Shown: in pieces, positions 55,654 to 64,000 of the stretch | How positions within the stretch are numbered: position 1 is the stretch's first letter | Layout of the letters: each line of letters starts with the position of its first letter | Assembly: GCA_963281255.1 (NCBI GenBank) | Contig: OY725494.1 | Span: 4,043,934-4,107,933 of the forward strand | Length of the DNA stretch: 64,000 nt | Direction of reading: 5' to 3' | Source of the DNA: Aphrocallistes beatrix | Lineage: Eukaryota > Porifera > Hexactinellida > Sceptrulophora > Aphrocallistidae | Made by a program: the position numbers and the translations under genes | Notes under the pieces: model-generated | Databases searched by the model: none | The model's input: only the letters and a program-made list of their open reading frames with translations | What the model was told of the DNA's origin: nothing

Positions 55654-55777
55654 TTAACCCTACTTGGACTTGGGGTCAAAGGTATAAATAGAAAATTCCC
55701 ACTTTCATTTTCACTTTCAGTTCACTTTCAATTAACTTTCACTTTCACTTCAACATTCCAAGTCCAATTAGGGTTAA
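55654..55777 (-). repeat. TTAACCC/GAAAGT dispersed element, copy D
   Basis: Arms TTAACCCTACTTGGACTTGG and CCAAGTCCAATTAGGGTTAA are inverted (19 of 20). The core is TATAAATAG, then CACTTTCATTTTCACTTTC. It begins 9 bp after the NHL copy 1 stop and is absent at the matching place behind copy 2. Confidence 0.9.
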
Positions 55778-56224
55778 TCATTGAGTTTATATGATTTAAA
55801 AATCAAGAGATCTGTAATACCTCCAGCTTTTGCTTGTTAATACCTCGTATAATTAATCTTTTATTCCAAGTATTTGAGAAGTTTTTCATTTTGAGAAATG
55901 TATTTAATAACATTTTTGTATCAGCTAAAACATCTGTATTTATAGTGTAGATTATGGAGTTGTCTGGTCTATACACATGTCCATTAGTCGCGTCAATGCA
56001 ACCGAAATAATCGTATCAATTAATCATAGCTGTAGTTGATGGTGGAGTTTGAACCCAGGCTTCGTGTTGAAGGTTTGTCATGACAATTAGCTGCCACTGT
56101 TTTCGGGGTAATTACCAGTTCAAAATGTTCATAAAAACAAAAGCGTTCAATATAACTGGTTAATATGGATTATACCTAACTCAATGCATGTGTAAACAAG
56201 TCATAATTACTTTTTAGTGTGCTT

Positions 56225-56271
56225 CCTATAGTATTAGTATAGTAGCATAGCTACTATACTAATAGTATAGG
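56225..56271. repeat. 47-nt near-perfect hairpin
   Basis: CCTATAGTATTAGTATAGTA-GC pairs with GCTACTATACTAATAGTATA-GG, a 22-bp stem with one mismatch and a 3-nt ATA loop. Confidence 0.85.
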
Positions 56272-56434
56272 ATGCACAGTACTAAAATGAGGATGTTCCG
56301 GCCGGCCGTCCGAAATTCGTGTCCTGACCAGAGTTTAAGAGATATCGTCTTGAAATTTTTACAGGAGGTGCAAAGTGATATGGAGATGTGCACCTCGGTG
56401 TTCACACCTCGCCGAGTTCACACCTCTTCGAGAT

Positions 56435-56760
56435 AGGTGACAAAATGTGCTGGCCAATCAAATTCGATTATTTTATAGTGCAAATACATTGGAATAAAAT
56501 AGTATTGACTTATGCATACAATCAAAAGAACTATTTGTGATTGAAATTCATTGGTTCATGTGACAACCAATCAATTATCAGCCTTTTATAATGCCATTCA
56601 CACGATTCTATTTCATATAAATGATTGAATACTGCTATTTTGAGTCTATAATTTGATCGTTAACAACAATTAAAGTGTGTTATATGCTACGATTAATCAA
56701 TTCGATCATAAAATAACTTTTAACGACATGGACTGGAATTGATTATTTAAGTATAATAAA
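56435..56760 (+). repeat. Duplicated block, repeated at 59060-59385
   Basis: About 325 bp starting GATAGGTGACAAAATGTGCT, highly similar in both places with a few substitutions. It is part of the rearranged duplication that includes the NHL genes. Confidence 0.85.
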
Positions 56761-57294
56761 GGTGACTTAAGGTGACTTATGAGATTTGGAAGCACACTTC
56801 CATCCCGTCTGTGGGGGGGTTTTAAACTTGAAATCTAACTGGCGGAAATGAAAAAGTGTCGCCCAATAAAATTGCAGCATTTTAATTTTCGAATAAAATT
56901 CAAAATAATTGGTTAATATCAATTATAGCTAATTCAATGCATGTAAACAAGTTATAATTACTCTCTAAACTTGAAATTTGATGGTTGAAATTAAAAAAAT
57001 GTTTACAAAACATAACTCTGCTGAAACAATGAAAGAGCAATGTTTTAATATTATAGTTGGCTTTGATTTTATTGACCATTATGGATTACACTTAATTAAC
57101 TCAATACATAAACAGGTTTGAATCACACTAAACTTAAAATTTGATTGCCTGAAATGAAAAAAACCCTCAATTAATTAAGGATGTACTTGCAAATGCCTTA
57201 CGAGTCACTTAATGGCGCTGCACTCACAGTCTGCCGACTGACATTTTTTATAGCAAGCAAAACTGGTGCTCCGGACCAATTTTGGCGTTACAGC

Positions 57295-57394
57295 GACGCC
57301 TCCCTCCGCCATTCACGCACTCATGTCCTACACCCACTTCCCTGACTACCTAGATGGAGATATGGTATTCCGAGAGGAGAATCTGTCTTCCACT
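57295..57394 (+). pseudogene. ARMC8: ARMC8 exon fragment
   Basis: GCCTCCCTCCGC ... ATGTCCTAC...ACCCACTTCCCTGACTACCT ... GTATTCCGAGAGGAGAATCT matches 60294-60402 of the intact ARMC8 gene, with a deletion of about 15 bp after CTCCGCC, loss of TGC in TACTGCACC and several substitutions. Both ends stop abruptly; it is too short to function. Confidence 0.85.
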
Positions 57395-57616
57395 AAGTTT
57401 ACTTTTGGAAGGAAACAAAATTTAAGTTTAAGTTTTCCCAAAATCAAAATTTATTAAATTACTTGTATTAGTATAAGTAGTATTCATTGCCAAGTAATTA
57501 AGTCTGCAGTAAGTTTAAGATTTTTAATGTGAATAAGACTGCTGATAATACACATCTCGACTAATATAGCATATTTTTTATTTTAATTGTTGAAAGAAAG
57601 GAACAGATCAATTCAA

Positions 57617-58831
57617 ATGGCTACGCGAGAGGGTGCAGGGATGGGATTGGAGGGAGTGGATCAGTTCGAAGCCATCTCACAAGAAATTGAAGAGAGATTC
57701 TCTCACTTCCACTCTCTCCTCGAAACACAGAAAGCTGTGCTTCTTGAGAGAGTGAAGAGGATGAGAGAACTCTTCCAGAAACATCGGGACATGGACAAAG
57801 CGATCGGAGAACTGGAAAGAATCAGAAAAGCAACCAATGAAATGTTGAGTGAGAATATGAATGTTGGAAACAAGGATGAAGTAACCAAATTATGGGATGG
57901 AAAGATTTCAGATCTGAAGAAGCGAAAATGTGAACTTGATCGAGTGTCTGAGTTGAAGTTTGTAGAGAATGCAGAAGAGTTTTCACATTGTGTGAAACAC
58001 ATTCATGTGAGGGAAACAGAAGCAGTGTCGTACAGAGAGAGGAGAGAACCTCTTGTCATGAAGGGGAAGAGAGGGATTGGTGATGGAGAGTTTATTCGTC
58101 CTATCGGCTTATCTGTCGATAAAGCGACAAATCAAATATTTGTAAATGAAAATATGAAGGGATTCGTGTCCATCTATTCTGCTGAAGGAAAATTCATTAA
58201 AAGCTTCGGTGGAGAACAACTCAAAAATCCATGCGGTATCTGTGTATCTGGAGTGTTTGTGTTTGTTACAGATGTAGGCAACAAATCTGTATTCAAGTTT
58301 GATAAAACCGGTGAGTTTGTGAAGCAAACTATTTCTGAAGGTAGAGGAGCTGTTAAGTTTAATATACCCTTTGGTTTGTGTGAACTCAATAAACACGTGT
58401 ATGTTTGTGATGGAGGGAGTAACTCCATTAAAGTATTGAATGGAGATTTAGAGTTCGTTAAGAGTTTCGGAAAAGAATTTCTAGAATCTCCACGAGATAT
58501 CAAATACAAAGATGACAAGTTATTTGTTCTCACACAGAGTGAAAATACAATTCATACATTCAACACACAGCACATTTACCTCCGACCTATTCTTTTCACT
58601 GGACAGAAGAATGAGATTTCTGTGAGTTTTTTCTTCACTATAGATCTTGAAGGGAACTTTATTATATGTGATACAATTGGTAATTGTTTGAAAGTGTTCA
58701 ATCATTCAGGTGAGTATGTACAGTCACTAGGAGATGGATTCTTATTGGCTCCTACTGGAATTGATACAGACAACTCCCAGCATATCGTAACTTGTTCAGA
58801 TTCAAACTACAACTCTATTCAACTCTACTAA
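57617..58831 (+). CDS. Coiled-coil/NHL-repeat protein, copy 2
   Basis: 404 aa from the ATG at 57617, intronless, collinear with copy 1 without indels. The coiled-coil half differs at about 5 of 150 residues, the NHL half at about 48 of 255 by eye, with changes often in adjacent pairs (for example MNPAG/IRPIG, FNQS/GNKS, KRKN/QSEN). The 5' flank TTTTAATTGTTGAAAGAAAG is also shared. The ARMC8 fragment lies 220 bp upstream. No GAAAGT element flanks this copy. Function is unknown; a recognition or scaffold role is inferred from architecture. Confidence 0.85.
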   Translation: MATREGAGMGLEGVDQFEAISQEIEERFSHFHSLLETQKAVLLERVKRMRELFQKHRDMDKAIGELERIRKATNEMLSENMNVGNKDEVTKLWDGKISDLKKRKCELDRVSELKFVENAEEFSHCVKHIHVRETEAVSYRERREPLVMKGKRGIGDGEFIRPIGLSVDKATNQIFVNENMKGFVSIYSAEGKFIKSFGGEQLKNPCGICVSGVFVFVTDVGNKSVFKFDKTGEFVKQTISEGRGAVKFNIPFGLCELNKHVYVCDGGSNSIKVLNGDLEFVKSFGKEFLESPRDIKYKDDKLFVLTQSENTIHTFNTQHIYLRPILFTGQKNEISVSFFFTIDLEGNFIICDTIGNCLKVFNHSGEYVQSLGDGFLLAPTGIDTDNSQHIVTCSDSNYNSIQLY

Positions 58832-59974
58832 TTTTAAAATGTCTACAAATTAGTCCTTTTCACGATTTTATCTGATTTTAGTATCAAGAGAACCTGTGAA
58901 ACCTCTAGTTTTCGCTTGGTATCAACTTGTATAATTAATCTTTTATTCCATGCATTTCAGAAATTGTTCATTTTGAGACCAAATGTATTTAATAATTTAT
59001 GTATCAGCTAAAATATTTGTATTCAGTCTAGACTATGGACATGTCTGGTATATATGATAGGTGACAAAATGTGCTGACCAATCAAATTCGATTATTTTAT
59101 AATGCAAATACATTGGAATAAAATAGTATTGACTTATGCATACAATCAAAATAACTATTTGTGATTGAAATTCATTGGTTTATGTGAACCAATCAATTAT
59201 CAGCCTTTTATAATGGCATTCACACGATTCTATTTCATATAAATGATTGAATACTGCTATTTTGAGTCTATAATTTGATTATTAACAACATTTAAAGTGT
59301 GTTATATGCTACGATCAATCAATTCGATCATAAAATAACTTTTAACGACATGGACTGGAATTGATTATTTAAGTATAATAATCTTTAGCAATGTGAACTT
59401 TGTGTATTCAAATTGAGCTTACATTCAGGATTAGTTGACTTAATACGAAGTAAATTATATTTATCACGAAACAAAATTTATGCTACAGTTCTGATTTCAT
59501 TAATGTAACCGTAGACAAATGACAATCCAGCGTGCTTAGTATAAAACAAGAAAGCGACGTATTGTTTCTCTAATATCCCCAAGCTCCCACTGGGTAAATC
59601 TGCGGACACGCAGTGTCCGCAAGCCGCGCAGCGCAAGCAAGCGAAGCGCGCTTGTATATATATATATATATATGTCTATTGTTATGTCCATAAACTCCAG
59701 CATCTAATACCCGAAATCAGTGGCTGCGTGAGGGTGGGGCCCACTGAGGCACTGCCTCTGCCAGAAATAATCATATTAATCATAGCTGTAGTTGCTGGTG
59801 GAGTTACCCAGACTTCGTGTTGAAGGTTTGTCATGACAATAAGCTTCCACTGTTTCGGGTTAATACTCCAGTCTAAAATGTTCAGAAGAACAGTAACTTG
59901 GACGCATGCGTATGATACGAATACGTATAGTAAAACAGAACTCTCTGTACTTGCTCTGTACTTTATGCCTTAGC
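58832..59974. other. 1.1-kb spacer before ARMC8
   Basis: Repeats of the NHL 3' flank (to about 59390), then AT-rich DNA. A hairpin CGGACACGCAGTGTCCG (59602-59618), a (TA)n tract (59656-59673) and the block GTGTTGAAGGTTTGTCATGA shared with 56070. Confidence 0.65.
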
Positions 59975-62726
59975 ATGGAGACAGATGAGAGGAACTCTCC
60001 CTCCACACAAGCAGAGCCTATCGACATCCTGGGGTCAGACGAGGAGGAAGCGAAGCTGTCCTACCTCACACAGCTGAAGCACACCGTGATCGGGAACAAG
60101 GCGCGCAAGCTCAGCTCTCTCTCCGACCTCCCACGCATCATCAGCCTGGCTCTGAGTCCCAGCTGCGGCGACCTGCTGCTGGGCGAGTGTCTGGTGGTGC
60201 TAGCCAGCTACTGCCACCTGTCTCTGGAGGCCAGGACTTTCTTCAAGAACCGCGACCTGCCCTCCCTCTTCCTCTCCCAGCTGAGAGGAGGGGCCGCCTC
60301 CCTCCGCACCACTCACTACGCCATCTACGCACTCATGTCCTACTGCACCCACTTCCCTGACTACCTGGATGCAGAGCTGGTATTCCGAGAGGAGAATCTG
60401 CTCCCTCTCACCTCCCACTTGGACGGGGCCCTGCGTCCCAGCCAGCAAGTGGCGGTCATCCTCCGCACCACCTGCTCCTCCCAGCAGCACCAGCTGAGAC
60501 TCCTCGGCTGTGACGTCATCCCTCGCCTGGCCGCGAGGCTGCGGAGCATCAACTCCGTGCGGCAGCCGTTCCTGGACCTGCTGGCCCGCCTGCTGGAGGG
60601 GAGCCCGGAGGTCGCCAAGACTGTGAGTCGGTTCGTCTATCCGGACGGGACGAGCATTCCTGACTGTCTGAGCGAGATGGTGGTGAAGGAGACACACGCA
60701 GCCATCAAACTGTCCGCGTCTGCGTGCCTCGTGAGTCTCTTCCTCTCCTGCCCCAGCCCCCCGGACAAGGAGAGGCACGGACGGACGCTCAAGTTCAAAC
60801 TGCTGCCTCGTCTGGTCGCGCTGAGCAGACCGGAAGCGGACAGCTCATTCCTGGTGCAGAAACGGGCGATAGGAATTCTCTCGCGCGCAGTGGAGGGGAA
60901 CTCGGAGCTGCAGCAGGTGCTCGCCATCACGGACCAGTTCCTGACCGTCCTCACGGACTACCTGAAGCAGGCCAGCGAGCAGGAAGGGGACAGCAAGGAG
61001 GGAGAGGCCATGGACGTGGACGTGTTCCTAGAGTCCCCACCCGAACTGACCCCGGAGAAGACGGCGCTTAAGGCGGTCATATTCCAGATCCTGTCCCTCC
61101 TCTGCGCGAAAGAGGAGGCCGTGCGGAGGTGCGTCACGGAGAACAAGGGGTACGTGATGGAGCAGCTCGTCCGCGGACTGCTCTACGACAACCACGACAT
61201 CAAGCTCTCCAGCCTCAACTGCCTTCTCAGCCTCTCTCGCTCCGTCAAGCAGCAGAGAACTTCATTCATGGACTACCCCGCCTGGAGACACGTGTTGAAA
61301 ACCGCAGATCCCACGACACAGCCTGAGGACATCGTGATGGCTTCCTACTCTCTCCTCGCCAACCTCGTGCTCGACTTCTCACCCTCAAAGGATGACCTCA
61401 TCAAAGCTGACGTCATCACCAAGTTCCACTCAGGGCTACAGGGTAGCAACCATGCCCTGACAGAGCTATGCTACTGGGGACTCATGAACGCGACGTACCA
61501 GGCACCTCTCCCCGTGAGGAAAGCGGTCAGAGCGCTGGACTCGTATCCGCAGTTCCTCTTCACGCACTTCAGCAATCCCGTCTCTCAGGAGCTGACCCTC
61601 CGCAGCCTGGCCATCCTGCGCAACCTGCTCTGCAGCGACTCGGACATAGACGAGTTCTTACGCGTGGAGGAGGAGAGCGGACTGGAGATCGTCTTCACCG
61701 TCACGCAGAACCAGGAGCTGAGCGAGGAGGTGAGGGAGCAGGCGCTCTGTGTGATGGGGAACATCAGCAGCGGCTCTACCTCCGCCAAGAAGAAGGTTAG
61801 TGGACACAGTATTGACATCTTCTTTATACAGCTACTTATCTCCACCATGATATGATGATGTGTTACATTGATGTTAGTGGTAATTTTAGTTAAGATATCG
61901 TTAAGTACGCACATTGCATTATGATTATTTTGTAATCATGAGATCTTTTTTGTACAAGCAAGCTTTCCTTGTCTGAGCTGCGTGACTTGCGGACAATACA
62001 GGGTGGCTCATAAGTTCTGTGACAAGCTCCATTAGGTATAAATTTCTTATACTCAAACAATCTTAGTTATTATGGTATTTAGAGATTGTAATTCTAATAT
62101 TTCCAATGGTATTAAAAGATTTTTCGAGTCTAAGACCTGGAACTGTGTTTTGTCTTGGCCAGCGAAAATCGCGAAACAGGGCCCACTGCTTCTGTAAAAA
62201 TGTATTCATAATCGATGTTCCATGACGATTTAGCACCAGATACCTTTCATTCACCATGGAAATATTTCACGAATCCATTGAATTATCAGAAACGAGAGCA
62301 AATTTTTATTTCACGAGCTCAAATTAGGTACATTTTGCAAAATCACACAAAATTGCAAAAAATCTGATCTAAACATCCTATATTTCCACAAATTTAGAGT
62401 GTTCGAGGAAAATGTGATTATGAGCCACCCTGTATTGTAGAATAATTAAACTATTATGTGCACTGTAGATGTGCGAGGACGATCAGATCAGAGATTTCCT
62501 GAGGGACGTTCTCACGGACGGACCTGACAGGTTCCTGGATCCGGCTGTCTCCATCGTCGCGAACCTCGTGGATAAAGACCGCCAGCTGTTCATGGACAGA
62601 CAGACGCTGCTGGAGGGGTCCGGCGTGAGGGCGGCCCTGGAGAGGCTAGCCGCCCCCGGGTCCAGACCCGTGTCTGAGAATGTTAAGGATGCTTTGGAGG
62701 GATTCTCCACTGACATTATCTCATGA
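59975..62726 (+). CDS. ARMC8: Armadillo repeat-containing protein 8 (CTLH complex subunit)
   Basis: Two exons, 59975-61795 and 62469-62726, phase 0, encode 692 aa (human ARMC8 is 673). The ATG at 59975 (METDERNSP) is preferred over an earlier in-frame ATG at 59906 because the upstream extension has no family character. Armadillo-type helical repeats run through the protein: LLGECLVVLASYCHLS, FPDYLDAELVFREENLLPLTSHL, and the C-terminal LSEEVREQALCVMGNISSGSTS and SIVANLVDKDRQ. Known role: scaffold subunit of the CTLH/GID ubiquitin ligase and effector of alpha-catenin turnover. The coding sequence is GC-rich. The intron holds a mariner-type MITE. The next gene starts 83 nt after the stop. Confidence 0.9.
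61999..62432. mobile_element. mariner-type MITE in the ARMC8 intron, 434 bp
   Basis: Perfect 15-bp ends CAGGGTGGCTCATAA / TTATGAGCCACCCTG, flanked by TA. The minus strand has a 64-codon open frame (62063-62257) that could be a transposase relic, not recognised. Confidence 0.85.
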
Positions 62727-62809
62727 GAGTAGAACCAACTCATGCATGCAAGCATTAATGTTTCTTAATTGTTGAATTATCCTAAAATGCAATTAACTTC
62801 TTAGCTGCT

Positions 62810-63634
62810 ATGACTGATGACACCACTAACAAGAGTGCAGATCTGACAACAGACACAATCCAATTCCTCGACTCCAGTCAGCTCCATCTCCTCTACAAGA
62901 GAAGGGAGGAGACGGGTGAGGGGTCTTCTCTCGGAGCCGTGTTCATCATCGTCAACGCGGCAGTGGGGGCGGGACTGCTCTCCTTCCCGCAGGCGTTCGT
63001 TTTCGCGGGGGGAGTTCTGGGCGGGCTAATCCTAGAGGCGGCGCTGGCCGTGGTGATGACACTCAACCTGTTGGTGGTGGCGTATGCCACTGACGTCACC
63101 AAGAGTGACTCCTATCAGCTGATGATCAAGAAACTGTTCGGACTACCTCCTGCAGTATTTATCCAGGTCTGCACTCGCATTCATTAATGACTGTAACAGC
63201 GCTAATGCTAGCCTCCCATAGGTCTGTATTGCGGTGTATACATTCGGTTCTTGCGTGACGTACATCGTCATAATCGGAGATCAAGTGGAGAAACTGTTCG
63301 AGCTGTTACCCAATGGGCTTAATTCGCGATGGTACTTCGATAGGAAAATATGGATGGCAGCGATCGCTATCTTGATAGTGTTTCCGCTCTGTCTATTCAG
63401 GAATATTCGGTTTCTGAACTGGCCCAGTGTGGTCGGAGTCATTTGCTGTTTCTATATCAGCCTAATGGCCTTTGTTGTCTACTTCATTCGAGGCAAGGAA
63501 GGGAGAACTGAAAACCAGTTTGATGTCTCACGCGACCCTTCCTGGAGTTTCTATACCTTCTTCTCTGCTCTCCCGATCTTCTGTTTCGGGTACCAGTGCC
63601 ACCTAGCAACCGTCCCTGTCTACTCGGAGTTGAA
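62810..63634 (+). CDS. SLC38A7: SLC38A7/A8-type sodium-coupled amino-acid transporter, 3' truncated
   Basis: Exons 62810-63166 and 63222-63634 (phase 0, then ending in phase 2 at TTGAA|GTGAGT). 256 residues are visible; later exons lie beyond 64000. Features: SSLGAVFIIVNAAVGAGLLSFPQAF (the first helix, unwound region), IAVYTFGSCVTYIVIIGDQ matching SLC38A7 IAVYTFGTCIAFLIIIGDQ, the WYFDRK loop, and ALPIFCFGYQCH matching AMPTICFGFQCH. Known role: SNAT7 exports glutamine/asparagine from lysosomes; A7 versus A8 cannot be resolved. The start codon sits five bases after AACTTCTTAG, a 3' splice-site-like sequence, 83 nt behind ARMC8. The internal intron is only 55 bp. Confidence 0.9.
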
Positions 63635-64000
63635 GTGAGTTAGATACACTTGAATCTCTGTTCTATCCTCAATCATTCTAGAATCTAGAGAAAAGACAAT
63701 TCCCATTGGTTTATTCAGGAACGTTGCCAAGATTTTTCCTCTACGAGGGGCAAACCACAAACAAATTTTCTGATGGGGGAGCACAATATCCAACTGGGGT
63801 CTGGAGGTGCTGTAAGTCCCACAATGGGATCCATTTGCCCCCCTGGATCCCATTATTCGTCATAATATGCCCAGACTGCCTAAATCTGGACCAAATAAAT
63901 GCAATATTTTTCCAAAATTTAGTTTATTAAACTCTGATGGGAGTAGGAAATGCTAGAAACTATAAATACTTTTTTTACCAGGCCTTTTCCCCTCATGTCT
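63635..64000 (+). other. Intron of the SLC38 gene running off the window
   Basis: Starts with GTGAGTT. The open frame 63706-63930 has no transporter similarity; CCCCCTGGATCCCATTATTC-type sequence looks repetitive. No further exon is recognised. Confidence 0.6.

Larger units (their letters stand above)
55778..57616. other. 1.8-kb spacer between the NHL paralogs
   Basis: No intact gene. It holds downstream blocks shared with the copy 2 flank (55800-55970 with 58880-59050; 56010-56150 with 59770-59890; 56435-56760 with 59060-59385, in a different order), the 56225 hairpin, a transposon end and the ARMC8 fragment. Confidence 0.7.

Noticed and set aside
57266..57457. 63-codon ORF upstream of NHL copy 2
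   Set aside because: It is the broken ARMC8 fragment read through into flanking DNA.
59602..59660. Possible tRNA or structured RNA in the GC-rich hairpin patch
   Set aside because: No tRNA arms or box A/B sequence; looks like a palindrome plus a (TA)n repeat.
62063..62257. 64-codon minus-strand frame inside the ARMC8 intron
   Set aside because: Lies within the mariner-type MITE; no catalytic motif visible, at most a relic.

Overview
The window is nuclear DNA from an animal. Spliced genes with GT-AG introns surround a complete STAT transcription factor, a phosphotyrosine-signalling protein, alongside an ATF2-type bZIP factor, a DUSP19-type phosphatase, calcium-binding EGF repeats and coiled-coil/NHL proteins. 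Very tight same-strand gene pairs, many intronless genes, genes nested in introns and a YMR196W-type GH63 protein (unusual in animals) suggest a compact early-branching metazoan such as a sponge or ctenophore. That placement is inference. Intergenic DNA is AT-rich and full of small inverted-repeat elements, while several housekeeping ORFs (GH63, P5A-ATPase, ARMC8, DNA polymerase beta) are strikingly GC-rich.

Layout. 1-7.6 kb (+): 5'-truncated GH63-like glycosidase, intronless ATP13A1-type P5A-ATPase, and a CIBAR/FAM92 BAR protein starting 74 nt after the ATPase. 7.6-10 kb: two pogo-type MITEs, one swollen by a 17-copy minisatellite. 10.1-13 kb (+): intronless LRR/EGF membrane protein with a perfect 243-bp internal duplication. 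13.4-15.6 kb (+): basic, possibly mitochondrial protein and a gamma-glutamylamine cyclotransferase. 17.9-23.2 kb (-): ATF2-like bZIP gene with an apparent internal promoter that skips the zinc finger. 23.2-28.5 kb: no gene recognised. 28.5-28.9 kb (-): GOT1. 31.1-32.3 kb (+): phosducin-like protein.

32.6-50.8 kb (-): a 28-exon STAT5-type gene, assembled here exon by exon in one consistent reading frame (859 aa). Its introns contain a DUSP19-like gene on the opposite strand, an ABHD16-like lipase, two small single-pass membrane proteins with paired PPxY/YxxL-type tails, and an unknown intronless ORF. 51.1-52.1 kb (-): intronless DNA polymerase beta. 52.1-59.9 kb: repeat-rich, with two recently duplicated coiled-coil/NHL genes and a broken ARMC8 fragment. 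60-62.7 kb (+): ARMC8. 62.8 kb to the end (+): SLC38A7/8-type transporter, starting 83 nt after ARMC8 and truncated by the window edge.

Most interesting points: the STAT gene as host for signalling genes, including ITAM-like adaptors; two gene pairs that look operonic with trans-splice-like acceptors; a dispersed element carrying GAAAGT/GAAAATG arrays next to TATAAATA whose inverted arms change sequence but stay self-complementary; and NHL paralogs that diverge almost only in the propeller. All protein identities are by recognition from the sequence; no database search was run.
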